Shown here: positions 1 to 11,792 of the stretch, piece after piece
Numbering within the stretch: the first letter of the stretch is position 1
Layout: each line of letters starts with the position of its first letter
Source of the DNA: Ampelomyces quisqualis
Taxonomy: Eukaryota; Ascomycota; Dothideomycetes; Pleosporales; Phaeosphaeriaceae
DNA: 64,000 nucleotides
Direction: 5' to 3'
NCBI GenBank assembly: GCA_018398575.1
Contig: JAGTXZ010000024.1
Location: 1,736,001-1,800,000, forward strand
Translations under genes and position numbers: made by a program
Notes under the pieces: model-generated
The model's database searches: none
What the model saw: only the letters and a program-made list of their open reading frames with translations
What the model was told of the DNA's origin: nothing

Positions 1-588
1 TGTACTACCCCCTCAAAGTAGCTCGCCGCCACGCAGCACCCACGCACGTAATACATTGGCGAGCCTAAATTGCTTAGGACACAATTACTTCTTCTTGATC
101 TCCTGCAGCCACCCCTACTCTCGCGTTCTCTTGTCAGACTTGTCCCCACCCCACCCACGCTCCCGTCTGCAACATGTCATACTTCCTCGCAGGCGAGATC
201 CCGATTCCCTACCCGTTCCGTTTCGGCCCGCGCGACATGACAGGACCGGGGCATTTATCTCGGTAAGGTTGCAAGAATAGTTAGTGGGGTGCTATTGGTT
301 TTAAGGCTCCTGGCGACCAACGTCACGCAGACGACAGGGATGGGCTGCTGGATCCTATATGGAATCTTGTAATTGATAATTGTTTGTTGGCGAGGGTGGT
401 TATTTGCCTCGTGGCCTGAAACGAGGCTCTGCTGCGTCAAGGAAATCAGTGTATAAGTATCGGTACATCGTTTGGTGGGTGAGTTTCGATACTACAGATT
501 CGAAGCTATTACATACATATCCCCAGATTCTTCTACTTACGAGTACATCACGTGCTCTACAATTTAAAGCTAGATTACATTCGATATA
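1..588. other. Left flank, no firmly supported gene
   Basis: No recognisable complete gene. It contains a 30-codon reading frame at 174-266 (separate entry) and otherwise pyrimidine-rich sequence that probably includes the promoter and 5' leader of the dsRBD-like gene at 589. Confidence 0.5.
174..266 (+). CDS. Possible first exon or micro-ORF, unknown product
   Basis: A short open frame starting at 174 encodes 30 residues rich in Pro, Phe and Gly (starts MSYFLAGEIP, ends near GHLSR). Its stop lies inside the sequence CGGTAAGG, a good fungal splice donor at 263, so this may be the first exon of a multi-exon gene rather than a finished ORF. No downstream partner exon could be fixed with confidence. 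The next candidate is the dsRBD-like gene at 589, but that has its own plausible start. I do not recognise the peptide. It could equally be chance. Confidence 0.2.
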   Translation: MSYFLAGEIPIPYPFRFGPRDMTGPGHLSR

Positions 589-1011
589 ATGGCTGGAAAT
601 TGGGTTCAACGCCTCTTAGGTCAGAAAAACCTGGAATCCCTCCCTCCACTCCTTGGTTCCAAACACTCTGACAATTACAGAACACTGTACAGCCCGCAAT
701 CTCCCCGAGCCCGTATTCCAAGATGTATCCGATCGTCGCGGTTCGTGCCCTCGTTTTCCCCTCCCTCTCTCAATCACCTTCACGATCATTACCTTACCTT
801 GACCTTTACAGGCGGTAGAACCGCATGGAGCTGTATAACCACCATCAATGGCGTACACTACCCAGCCAGGTTCTGGTACGATGGTGATTACCTTGCACAA
901 GCCAAGGAAGATAGTGCGGAAATCGCCCTCAGGAACCTCACGGGAACTATGGATATGAGGACTGATCCTCCGCCTGCGAGTGCGTATCAGACGCAGACAC
1001 AGTCATCATAA
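589..1011 (+). CDS. dsRBD-like small protein
   Basis: Three exons fit: 589-619, 681-740 and 812-1011, with GT-AG introns of 61 and 71 nt. The joined frame is 96 aa. The spliced product has the layout of a double-stranded RNA-binding motif: an N-terminal helix (WVQRLLEHC), a PEPVFQDVSDRRGG segment, beta strands around TAWSC and ARFWYDGDY, and a C-terminal helix AKEDSAEIALRNL, followed by a short Pro/Gln tail. Such single-dsRBD mini-proteins are common in Dothideomycetes; the RNA ligand is unknown. Read without splicing, the frame is also open through both introns, but that reading replaces the PVFQDVS segment with non-conserved sequence, so the spliced model is preferred. The basic loop that normally contacts RNA is weak, so binding is inferred, not shown. 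Confidence 0.7.
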   Translation: MAGNWVQRLLGQKNLESLPPLLGSKHSDNYRTLYSPQSPRARIPRCIRSSRFVPSFSPPSLNHLHDHYLTLTFTGGRTAWSCITTINGVHYPARFWYDGDYLAQAKEDSAEIALRNLTGTMDMRTDPPPASAYQTQTQSS

Positions 1012-4000
1012 AATCATACAGAGGAGATGCTTGCGAAGATTGCGTTGAAGATATGGAGCGCTTGGAGTGAAGATTGGAAGATTGGATAAGATTAAGAGGG
1101 AGTGCAAGATTGGAGGGTTTGTTTCAGGGGGAAAGGCGAGTGGGGTGGTTGTTTTCGGCTGTTTTTGATAGGAGTCACTGGACGGTCTTTACTCAAGGTT
1201 CAAATGGTGTGGGATTTGTGTGGGGGGTTCAACACGGTAGACAAGAATTTTGTCTATTGGTGGTCTCAGTGGCGTCAGAGGTTCGTGGACTTGATGAAGG
1301 TACCTAGATCTTGCTGTAAATCCTTCAAATTGATGGCTTTAATTCTCAACATCCCGATTCACTCTACTTTGTGCCGCGGGATTAACCCTCGATGCGACCT
1401 CGTGTGGTGGCAGTCTCGCCTCCCGCGCTCCGTGGACTATGCATCCACATCACGAATGAGAATCAGGCCGCCCATGGCAGCTAACAGCTGCATGCATAAG
1501 CCACTGCTAGGTGCGGACGGCAGCGGACCGGCTCATGTTATCCGAACGCGGCGTCCCTAACCTGCATACCTTGTCGACTTCGACGTCACATCTACCACCC
1601 GTTCTTGGATGCTCAGGGCAAGTGTAGACTGCTGTCTATCATACATTTCTTTCTCGGGTCCCTTACAGTGGGATTGAGATTAGATGAAATCCTTGTCTGC
1701 CCTTCTCATTTGTTTCACGAGAAAGCTGTGGTAGCACTGATACTCAAAGGGGTCCTTATGTAGTAAAAAGAAAAGCATACGTCCTGTAGCTGTTCTGTAA
1801 AGAATATGTGTTTCAAGGCGTCTAGTCTTGCAGTTACTCACACATGTACCAAAAACGCTAGCGAGACAGGCTGAAAATTGCCAATTTGCCATACGTCCTT
1901 GCATGCATTAGCCCTGGTGTCGCTATGCTGTTGGACTGCATCTGAAGCAGACCTCTACGATATTGCATGTCGGTAATGCAGGCATCACGGAATCTCGTAT
2001 CGGACTACCACTGCCACCGCCAGCGAAGGGTAAGTGGGTGTCAAGCTTGAAAAGTAACGAGTCAGTCTTCGTAGGCTCAATTTCATGCTATTTTCCTACA
2101 TCACTCAAGCATTTTCTTGCATGTAAATTAATGTCATACCCTTTCAAGACTTGTGTACATATTTGTATATCTAGTGAGCAAACATATGCCTTGACTTCGA
2201 ACGTCACTTTCAATTAGTATCTGTCACGCGTACTGTGATGTGGAAACTTACGCTCGCCACGCAAGAGCAGACAAAGGGCCCCGCATAATGTCCTACGAAA
2301 CACGAGTACATCTCGTCCAGCGCTTGAGATAGCAATGCCGACCACTAAGCGTGTACGCCCAGAATTCTGTGGCTCACAGAGGCCAAACACTTCGCTCGGC
2401 ATGTCTAGCGCCATGGCGATGCGTTAATCGATCATCCATGACATGCAATATCTCAGGGCCAACCAGTTGAATCGACCGCCCACGGCATGCAATATCTCAG
2501 GGCCAACCAGTTCAATCAAATAGCCCAGACAAATTGGGAACAGGGGAGCGTGAATCATCACAAGACTGTCGAAAAAAGGTGAATCGGCGGCCTGAGGCCC
2601 GGAACAATTCACATCTCCCCAGCCCCTGTGCATTTGCCGGCATTAGCCAGTGTTGGTAGAAAAACTTCCTTAATGGAAGAATCGCAAGATAGAGTATGCG
2701 GAACTACCCGAGAGTGTCGATGTATTATGTATTGCTCTATCAATCCTCGAGCATTTGTTTTGATTTGAGGTGCGTGGGCAGGGATGCATGTCTTTGGTAC
2801 CCCCATAGAGTCATAGACACGGAAGTCGCGGTCTCAATAGACCGAGAACGTCCCACCAACACATTATAGGAATGTCACAGTAGATCCTCCTAGCAACAGG
2901 GAAGGTATGGGATGTGGTCAAGCGTAACACACGTGTACGTGCGCCTGCACCTACATGCATTGCATCTTGCAAGCGCTCAGCAGATGAGCCCGACAGAACT
3001 GCATGCTCTGCCACCACTGAAAAACTTGCTACGACACGTGTTCACAAGTTGAGGAGATCTGTGAGAGATTTTCCGAGACTCAGTTGGATCAAAGGAGAAT
3101 GCGAAGAAGTCGTACGGAGTACTGTGTATGCTGACGTCAGTTTGGGCCACGAGGCGGCAAGAGAAGGGCCTGTCATAGGTGCCAGTGGTCGAAAGATGAT
3201 GAAGTGATCACATAGTGCGCGCCAGTGCATTTTGCATCACTCACATTGAGCCCATCCGAGCGCTTGGTCACGAGTAGCTGTCTTGCGCTGTAGTGCAGCT
3301 GCATAAACTGGCCAGCACATCAACCTTGGAACATGCTGATGCAGAAGCCTCTCCAGCGTGGAGGTCTTCGAACCGTATTGCCAATCTCGAAGAGTTTGTA
3401 GCCATTGACATGGCAGGGGCCTATCACTTTTACAGAAGTCATAACGAACCACTGATCCTGTCACCTGTGCATCTCGGGTACTGGTCCGACGATTCAAGCG
3501 CAATGTAACCGGACCCGGATGCCTCGGCCCTTCCAACAGTAAGCAAATTGCGTAGAGCTTCCGAATGTGATACGATTTGCATGTTAGGGGCATATTTGGC
3601 GGCGCGTAAACAGATTGCTGGACGTGTGAATCGTGGATTTCAGGGACCAGGATACACGTTGCATGTCTCGAGAACACAATTTTGGGTCTCACGTCGAATA
3701 GAGTTGTAGCGTTACTGCCAAAGCACTTTGTGGTCTCTATCAGTGCTCGCATTGCGGACTAAAACGGCGCAATTGTCGACCCACCGCTATGGGTTGTGGG
3801 CTCACTGGCGTGACACGAAGGAACACGAATTTTTCGTGGTGACACCGTGATGCCGACTTTATTCCCTTTACGAGCACACAACTGAGACTCTGTAAAAGGG
3901 CTGGTTTTCATCCTGATGGCAGCAACGCTTCGTGGCTCCAAGCACGACTCCCGAGGTCCCTCAAACACTTCTCTTCACAAAGGCTTCGACGCAACCCACG

Positions 4001-6647
4001 CGTATGATCGTATCGCCGACAACTAATTATCTACAATTTCATCACCAGCAAACTCCCGAATCGTCAGATCACAACAGGATGCTTAGTACCCTGTCTCCAC
4101 TGGGCTGTAGACTTGCGTTCACGACGCGCTGATTCACCGGCAACGAGACAAACGAGAATCCCACCCCCTACAGATCCCAGACTAGACGTGAAACGCAGCG
4201 ATACTGCTATTCGTCTGCGATAATGAAGCTCACTCTTTACACTCTATACAGATTCGATACCACATACCGTTCAACCATCGAAGCGAGCATTCCGGCCCTC
4301 GGCTGTACACCCGCGGGTATTTACACCCTGAAAAACGTTCTCGAGACCGTCCAGAATGGGCAACAGCTTGTTGACGTCGAATAATATACTAGGAAAGTTC
4401 AGTGAGCTGGCGTGAGACACCGTTCTTTCGAACACAAGCGCGGAAGCCAGTCGGACACCGGATTCTTTTCGTGCAAAACATGCGCGACCTCGACGATGCA
4501 CTACGAATCAACCAACTATATGCTCATGGACGCCATTGACAGGCAGTATGCTCAGTTGTAATTGCGTAGCGTTGAGTCGCGTCGTATCACACACCATACC
4601 ACCACCAGCTGAACAGTGCGTGGTTTGGGGGTATCCCCACAGCATCGATCGCTCGACAAAGACGCCGCCGCATCTGCAAGCCGATTCAGGCTAATCACGC
4701 GTCGGGATCTCTTCTGAGAGGGCTATTTGATCATACTCTTGCAGTGTACCGCAACTACCTTGACATGATCATGTTTCACATCGCAGAAACGACAAGGTGA
4801 AAGGAATTGACGCTGCATAGCTAATTTAGCTTACAAAGGTTCCTTCAGTCACCTACCAGCCAAGTGATAACACGAAATCCGAACCATCGAGCGAAAGTCG
4901 CGAGAGCGCGCCAACGACGAAACGTAGAACCATTCGCGCCTTTCCACAACACGATCGTCCGCGAAAAAATCCGTCTCCGAACCACCTCGTCTTCTACAAC
5001 GTGTCAAAGCTTGATACAGCCCATATACTTGCGCGGTCTTGATTCAATGGCACGGAGTGAACAATGCTGATTTGGTGAGAGACTGGCATCATCCAATGCA
5101 GTGGAGTCTCGGGTACCAAATTCAACAGCTATCGAGCCACGGTGAATCCTCAACAGCCGTGTGGAACGTGTCCCTGGACGCGTTACGGATATGACATACC
5201 CTAGCATTGAGCATATCATACTGCTTGCTGAACACACGCGTCATGGGTGGACGGGACCGGTACTCCCGGAGGCAGCCGGCGGCTTCGCAGCTCCTGTGAA
5301 CGCTTCTTGGACACTTGGAAATTGGTCTCTTTGGGCCTGTTGTAACTGGCAAAGCAGCTCCGCTACTGGGTGGTTATAACAGGGCAATATTGCTGGCCAG
5401 TGCACTGATTGAAATGTCGCGCAGCTTTGCAAGATGTGCGAATCGTTGTTGTTTAACGACAAGATAGGTCTCTCTGCTGCTCTATCACTCTACAACATCT
5501 CTTAACCACATCGAGCTCATGATATCCAGCACATACATACTCGATTGCCTGCCGATGGTCTGTCTACTTCGGTGCTAAGTGTGGACCTCAATCGGCTTTG
5601 ACGTTCATCATCACACATTGTCAATACATAATGATGAAGACCATACGTCCTTCACGGTCTGTCCCTCGGGCAGAGCCTGGCAAGCGTCTGCCCGTCTAGT
5701 ACGAATACGAGCTCAGGGCTTCCAAACATATTCAAATCTGCATCAAGGCTGTCCGCAGACTCTTACACCCTCTGCACATTACAACGCATATTTCTTGTGT
5801 AAACAACGTCTTCTAGCAAGCCTTACCTCGATTGGACCGGCAAAAGGTAAGATGCGCAAATCTAGTCTGAGGCGACATTGCGGAGGTCCTCTTATGCTGC
5901 CATGCAACACCGACGACTACACTTCAGGGATGCCGGGGTCTTTTGACAATGTTGTCAGCGAGACATCGCATCGTCGCAATGTCGAAATATCCCGATTCGC
6001 CGCCAAATACCTCAGGTACTTACCTCGGGCTCTACCAAAGAGCACTTGCCTCATCGACGGTCAAGTTTAGGATCACTACATAGAATCATGCATGAACCTT
6101 AGTCTTCTAAACGCTGGGCACACCAAACCATCATTGATGGGTCACAATTTCGCCACTTCGTAAAACCTCCAGCTGCACGGTACACACTCTTTCATGCAGT
6201 TCTAAGCGCACCTCCAAGCCGTGATGCGAAACCTAGCATCTTGGGAGACTACCATGATCGATCACGGACAAAAGAGTTGTCAAGTTGATCAGTGGAACAA
6301 GAAAGCCGTGCTGCGCGCCAGCTTCTTCATGGTGGCTATGGGAGCGCAGTCACAAGTCAATAACAATTTGTTCTAGATGCTGGAAATGGACGGAGAGTGA
6401 AAGACGATCCGAAAAAGTGTCTATAACATTGACAGCATGGCAGAGGAAAAGTGAAAGAGATGATGACAAAGGCTAGTAGTGGAGAAAAATAAGAATTATT
6501 ATATGTTGGCAGGGCTGATCGCCAGCCATTGAAATTATTTTTACAAAGAGTATTGCTCAGTGAGAAGAAATAACAAAAGGAAAAATATGCGCAAAAAGTA
6601 ACGTGCTGCTTCAATGTACTTGTAGGCATGTATCTTTGTAAACTATG
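1012..6647. other. Long gene-poor interval (about 5.6 kb)
   Basis: No reading frame here has a recognisable domain. The longest (3237-3752 minus, 171 codons; 5579-6070 plus, 163 codons; 1102-1560 plus, 152 codons) look like chance frames: mixed composition, no motif, no splice-consistent extension. The stretch contains a 44-bp tandem duplication at about 2431-2518 and one TACGGAGTA motif at 3113. It may include decayed genes or repeats that I cannot identify. Confidence 0.5.
2431..2518. repeat. 44-bp tandem duplication
   Basis: Two adjacent copies of a segment containing CATGCAATATCTCAGGGCCA recur with a 44-nt period (the shared core starts at 2442 and 2486). The copies differ at a few positions in the leading half and at one base in the trailing half. 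It lies in a gene-free interval. Confidence 0.75.
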
Positions 6648-8519
6648 CTATGACGATTCGACACGGCACAACTTACCGTTCTCGTTCGGCAATCTATCAA
6701 CACTCTCTACCTTCCACCTCTCGCTGCCTACGCCAGTGGTCGCGAAGAATAAATCATAGGGATCAAGTTTATTCTTCAACTCGAGCAGCTTCGGGTACTT
6801 TTCTCCCCAGAATGCGTCGCCGAAGTTGGGTTCCATACGATCTGCCTCTGCAAGGTAACCTCCCGCGCCAGGAGAAATGTCTCGCCAGGATTGCATGTCG
6901 ACATCCTGGAAATCCTTTCGGATTTTGAGAATCTGCTCAGCAGTGCTGTTGATGGGCCAACGTACAGATTGCATGGAGAACGAAACCATAGGTCGCCAGT
7001 GGCTGTTGACGGCGTTGTCACCTCCAGCAGGGTCTTTGGCTTGCATGTTAAAGTGGACCTGCACACGGTTCTTCTCGCTAGATGTCTTGATGTGCTCGAA
7101 AAGTTCCTGTCGCTTCTCCGCTGTTTCGAAGTTTCCACGAGGGAACAAGCGCGATCCAGTGGCTACATTGGGCTTTTGCACAGCCTCTAGTGGGAAAGAA
7201 GAGCGCCATGCGTCGTAGTAGTGGTCAAAGTGAGTGATGTTAGGGTCGAATTTGACACCGAGCTCGTTAAGCTTGATAAACCAAGGCCGAAGGAGAGCTG
7301 TGGCTTCCTTCTGCGATTTTCCAGGGGCGAAAAAGGGAGAGAAGGCGAACGCGAAGGTGCCGTTTGTAGGAATCAGCGTCCAGTAGGTGTAGGTTCCAGC
7401 ATCCGCGTTGGCAATCCACGAGTCCACATAGCTGCGGATAGCAGCCCAGAATGTTTCGTTTCCAGTCTGTGCTGATGAGAAACCAAATCGAGAAGCAGTA
7501 ACCTCGAGATCGGGATGTGCTCGGACGGTCACGGATGTTGCGACAGCAAAAGTACTGCCTCCCCCACCGCGAAGTGCCCAGAACAAGTCGGTATTGGAAG
7601 TTGAATTTGCGACCACAAATTCGCCATCGGCAGTGACGGCTTCAAAAGCAAGGACGTTGTCCGCTCCGGTGCCGTAAAGACCAGTCAGGGGCGAGTGTCC
7701 ACCTCCTTGAATGTAACCGCCCATAACACCGACAGTCTCACCCTCACTCCCGACGACTATGCGGCCTTTCTCGTGGGCAGCCTTATAGATCTCGAAAGCT
7801 TGAACGCCGGTTCCAGACTTGAACACTGGGCCAGAGTATCCCAATTCACTGTCCGTATACTCCTCGATATATTCAATGTCTTTCATCCAGTGCGTCCAGA
7901 TACTGAGAGCGTCCTTGCCACCACTCTTGCCTAGAAAGTCGTGTCCGGTGTTCTTCACGATAAGTCGGACGCCAGTGTTTCGCGCAAAGTTCACGGCAAG
8001 CTGAACGTGCTTGGGTTCAGTCGCATTCATGACATACTTCGGGAACCCTCCGCGCAAACAGCCATGCGAGTCGTAGAGATTGGGCGGCAAGCAGGTCATA
8101 CCCTGAGCCACTGGTGAAAGCATTTCGATTGGGTCGTGCATGTGCATGTACGAACCCTGCCATTCCGAAGTTGTGTAAGAAGCACATCTGGCGGCGTCGT
8201 AGCCTGGCTGGTCAGGGTAGCACACTGCTGCTAATGGTGTAGGCTCTGCGATCAAGCGTCCTCGACTGAGGTTGTTAAGCTGGGTCTAAGTATCTTCGGA
8301 TGGCCATGCCGCATCGCCAGGGTAGACTTTGCATCGCGAATTGGTAATGTTAGGTGTAGTTTTCGGCTCGAAGAGTGATTTGAGCGTTGACGTAACACCC
8401 TTTAGGTCGACATCGGCGCTCAGGCTGCTGCCAATGTTGATATTTGCGGACAGGATTGGAGTTGCCTCGGTGGAAGTTGCCAGCAGTGCTGTAAGTGCCA
8501 GGATTGGTAGTGAAGCCAT
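6648..8519 (-). pseudogene. Secreted FAD-linked oxidoreductase (BBE type), interrupted by TAG
   Basis: One intronless frame of 624 codons, starting at 8519 with a signal-peptide-like N-terminus (MASLPILALTALLATSTEA). It carries the hallmarks of the berberine bridge enzyme / 6-hydroxynicotine oxidase family: the CKVYPGDAAWPS N-terminal motif, VKNTGHDFLGKSGG with the His expected to bind FAD, GGYIQGGGHSPLTGLYG in the FAD domain, an LRGGGG segment, and a C-terminal BBE motif (FWGEKYPKLLELKNKLDP). Codon 78 (8286-8288) is TAG, with perfectly good family sequence continuing in frame on both sides (SEDT, stop, TQLNNLSRGRL). Related proteins usually have Trp here, so TGG to TAG is the likely lesion. 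No GT-AG intron can remove the stop. Family members oxidise alcohols, sugars or alkaloid-like substrates and often belong to secondary metabolism. The gene is either a recent pseudogene, a sequencing error, or read through. Confidence 0.85.
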
Positions 8520-10217
8520 CTTAATGTTTCGGAGAGATGTGAAGTCTGAGTTGATCCCCCTTCTCTTACACACGATTAACGGGCCGCTGTGGTGACTGCC
8601 GATCTATCACACCAATCCCAACTCTGTTTGCCGGATTTCACACTGCGGGTGATGGGCTCCAATGATTCTTCACTCATACTGGTTGCCTGTGAAAAAGAAG
8701 CAGTGAGATGACGATGAGCTTGTGCTAGCTATATGTAGCAATGATCGTGGGTTGCCAGCAGCACACCAACATATTCAAGGACCAGCGCTGTGGCAAAATC
8801 TGGCAAATGCCGCTCTTGGCTGCATTTCATTCTCATCTCCTGCCCTGTATTCGTCAAGATGCACCAAGAAGATCTTAAGCGAAACAGTGTTAACCAGGGC
8901 ACGTGAACGAGTCTGAAGCATGAACAATGCACGGGGAGGGGGCACGTCCACGTCAGGCTAAAAGTGACAGCCTGCTAGCCGAATTGAGCAATGCAAAATT
9001 GATCCTCAAGTATCATTACTCGGAGACTTACTCGGAGCAGATGCGACTCGTTGTCAACCTAGCTGATTCTGAACCCCGCTCTACCGGTACCTGCAGGAAC
9101 GCGTTGTGAAGGCGGGCACTACTGTGAGTCCACGACCGAGATTGATTGCCAAGTTTTACCTACTTAGAGGCTTCAGCTGGGGTGAACATTTGGAGACATA
9201 AAGCTAGCAAGTACTCTATAACTTCTGGCAAAAAGAGAAGCAACATCTATAGGGTTGTAGTGACGTGCAGTCGTAGAGTAGACAGTGTTCTACGATATAA
9301 CTTAGTATTACGATACAACTTAGTATGTAAGTAGACTATACTCCGTAGGCTATCTGCAGGTACAGTGGCTGCCCAAAAGTTACCGCGTGTGGCAAATCCT
9401 CCACACACTGATACATACATGACTCGGCACTTGTGTTCGAAGTGAGTCGAGAAATGAACTAGTTCATTCTACTAGGGCACCGCTGCAGAACATATTGTTT
9501 TCCATTCATCAATGCTCACAATTTCACGATGATGCTTGGATATTGAAACAAACGTGCCAGCGCTGTCAATACTCCATGTGCTCCGAGCCAAAGTAGATAA
9601 GTAGTGCATGAATCGGGCCGTGTGTCCTGCCCACTGCCCAGGCTCCGGAACCAATTCCCCGTCAGCCATGGGACAAGCCATTTGAGTCCCTTGCCAGGAT
9701 CAACACGTCTTCTTTCCGAATAGCATTTTAGTTGGGGGGATACCTTGCTAAATCACCGTCATTTCGCAACATCTAGGCGACCTGACTAACCGCATTGAAG
9801 CCTCCTGCATGAAGTAAAACAAAACATTATCTCGTTCACTAGAGCAAGACAGTAACGCCTTTGCTGCCCAAAGAATATCAGATCTTCGTCTCATTCTTTG
9901 CCTCGTTACCTATACAGTAGTCCTGGTAACATTTGTTTTTCGAGTTGCTGCGGGCTTTCCACTGTATACAATTGTATGTCCTCCAGGCAAGTCGTCTCCC
10001 TCTCCCAGGTTATGCAGATCAGTCTGCACAGGCGTAAGGAATTGGAACGACGAACCTGTTTTCTGGACATTGAACAGCTACAGACTGTTTCAATATTAGG
10101 CAGCTGGCGTCATCCGATTTTCTGCGCTAGCATCTGGACGTCGACTCGAGCTTTCACTCTTGCACTTCGTTAAGGTTCAGAGCATTGTGGGACTCGGGCA
10201 TACCTGTGCAGTAAAAC
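8520..10217. other. Intergenic, no gene seen
   Basis: The interval holds the probable promoter of the FAD oxidase, a short imperfect direct repeat near 9292-9329 (ACGATATAACTTAGTATT / ACGATACAACTTAGTAT), and a TACTCCGTA motif at 9339-9347. Short frames have no recognisable content. Confidence 0.5.
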
Positions 10218-11605
10218 ATGGTGGAAATTTGGCAAGAAGAATGCCTCTCGATCATTTGCATTTTTACGGTTCTTGTCTTCATTTGCGTTACGCTCAGAGT
10301 GTACTCACGTTGCCTGGGGCGAAATTTCGGTTGGGATGACCACCTTATCATCATCGCTATGGTCATCCTGCTCGGACAGACCATTGCAATTTGGGAATGT
10401 AAGTGTAACTTCTACCTCTGAAAATGCAAGAAAATGCTCATTGTGTGCTAGTCGTATTGCGCAGCGGCACTGGCTTCCATACCTGGGATATACCGAAGAA
10501 ACCCATACATGAACAGGTGATCACCAACCACTTCAACTTTGCTGTTCAAATGTCATTTCATCCAATGCTTGGCCTTATTAGGGCGTCTATCATCGTATTC
10601 CTTTCGCGGATGACGGACAATCATAAACGCATTCGATATTCGCTTTACGTGGTTTGTCAGTTTACTTACAACACACAACCACATCCAGATGGACCAACTG
10701 AAACTGTTATAGGGTGGCTTAATATTATGTACACTTCAAGCACTACGATTGTAAATGTGGTCCAATTTAATCAGCCTTTATGCTTCAATGACATTAACGG
10801 CATTCGAGACAATGACTGACTTTCCCCCCACCAAATAGGCAGCCCCGTTCAATACGCATGGAACAGACCAGCAATGGACACTATAGATTTCGATGGCAAT
10901 CTCATCAAGGGCGGCAAATGCATCGACTCACGAACATTCATTCTCTCCTCTTGCGCACTCAGCATATTCATGGACCTAACCATCATCCCCATCCCATCCA
11001 TAATAGTATGGAACCTCCAAATGGACCGCAAAACCAAGTCCCGCGTCGTCTTCGTAATGTCATTAGGATGGATGTAAGCACTCTCCTTTCTCCATCCCAC
11101 CTCCCCACCTTCACGCAACCCAACCACCCTCTCCTCCGCACAGGCCCCAAACACTAACCCCCCCCCCAAGCGCAACAGCCGTATCCATAGCCCGCTTCAT
11201 AGTCTACTACTACCGCTTCGCGCCGACCATGCGCGACCGCACCTGGGACATCGGATCAGGCTATCCATCTCCATCTCCATCGCCGAGCCCGCCGAGCCCA
11301 TCATGACGGCGTGCGCGCCGGCCACAAAGTCCCTGTTCCGCTCTCTCTGCCCGTATTTCGCGCCGAGTCGGGGCCGGACGCGTACCGATACGACTTCTTT
11401 CCAAAACCGAGTTTACGGTAACAGGACGTTTGGTCGGGTTAGTTTTGGGGTTGGTGCGATGGGTCGGGATGGAGCGGAGGAGATTGGTATGGCGGTGGCG
11501 GATGAGAAAGGGGGGGTTGGGAGGAAGAGGGCGAGTAGTACGCTTGATTTGAGGGAGAGTGTGAGGGAGGTGGTGGCGGAGGAAGGGAAGAGTAGTATGG
11601 TGTAG
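10218..11605 (+). CDS. Rhodopsin-domain (SAT4/PTH11-like) membrane protein, probably damaged
   Basis: Exon pieces belong to the fungal rhodopsin-domain family. Exon 1 (10218-10398) has one membrane helix followed by RVYSRCLGRNFGWDDHLIIIAM, the family signature. Exon 2 (10452 to about 10651) has GTGFHTWDIP and a helix ending in LSRMTDNHKRIRY. A middle piece lies near 10713-10760. The next exon (about 10842-11075) contains SPVQYAWNRP, CIDSR and IFMDLTIIPIPSIIVWNLQM, then SIARFIVYYYRFAP at about 11170-11255. The C-terminal tail (11303-11605) starts MTACAPATKSLF. The tail is in a different frame from the WDIG exon; the switch falls beside a CCATCT hexamer repeat at 11263-11282 and no intron explains it. 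The join before SPVQYAW also lacks the FQC residues usual in this family and a convincing donor. The protein is expected in the plasma membrane, ligand unknown. Frameshift or pseudogene is likely. Confidence 0.6.
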
Positions 11606-11792
11606 GCGGAGCCGCAGCATTGTCTGGGGCTGGCGAAGTGAAAGTATACACTGCGTCTAGTGTGTTTTTGTGGAAAAGAAAAGACCTTCGATACCATCGT
11701 TTGATTTGTACACATATGTGTGTGCTGTGTGTAACAGTAATTAATGAAGTTGACGGCCTTTCAGAGAGCAAGAATTGTGTTCATTGTATTAC

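Noticed and set aside
3237..3752. 171-codon minus-strand frame as a gene
   Set aside because: No motif, no signal peptide, no coherent splice extension, and overlapping frames of similar length.
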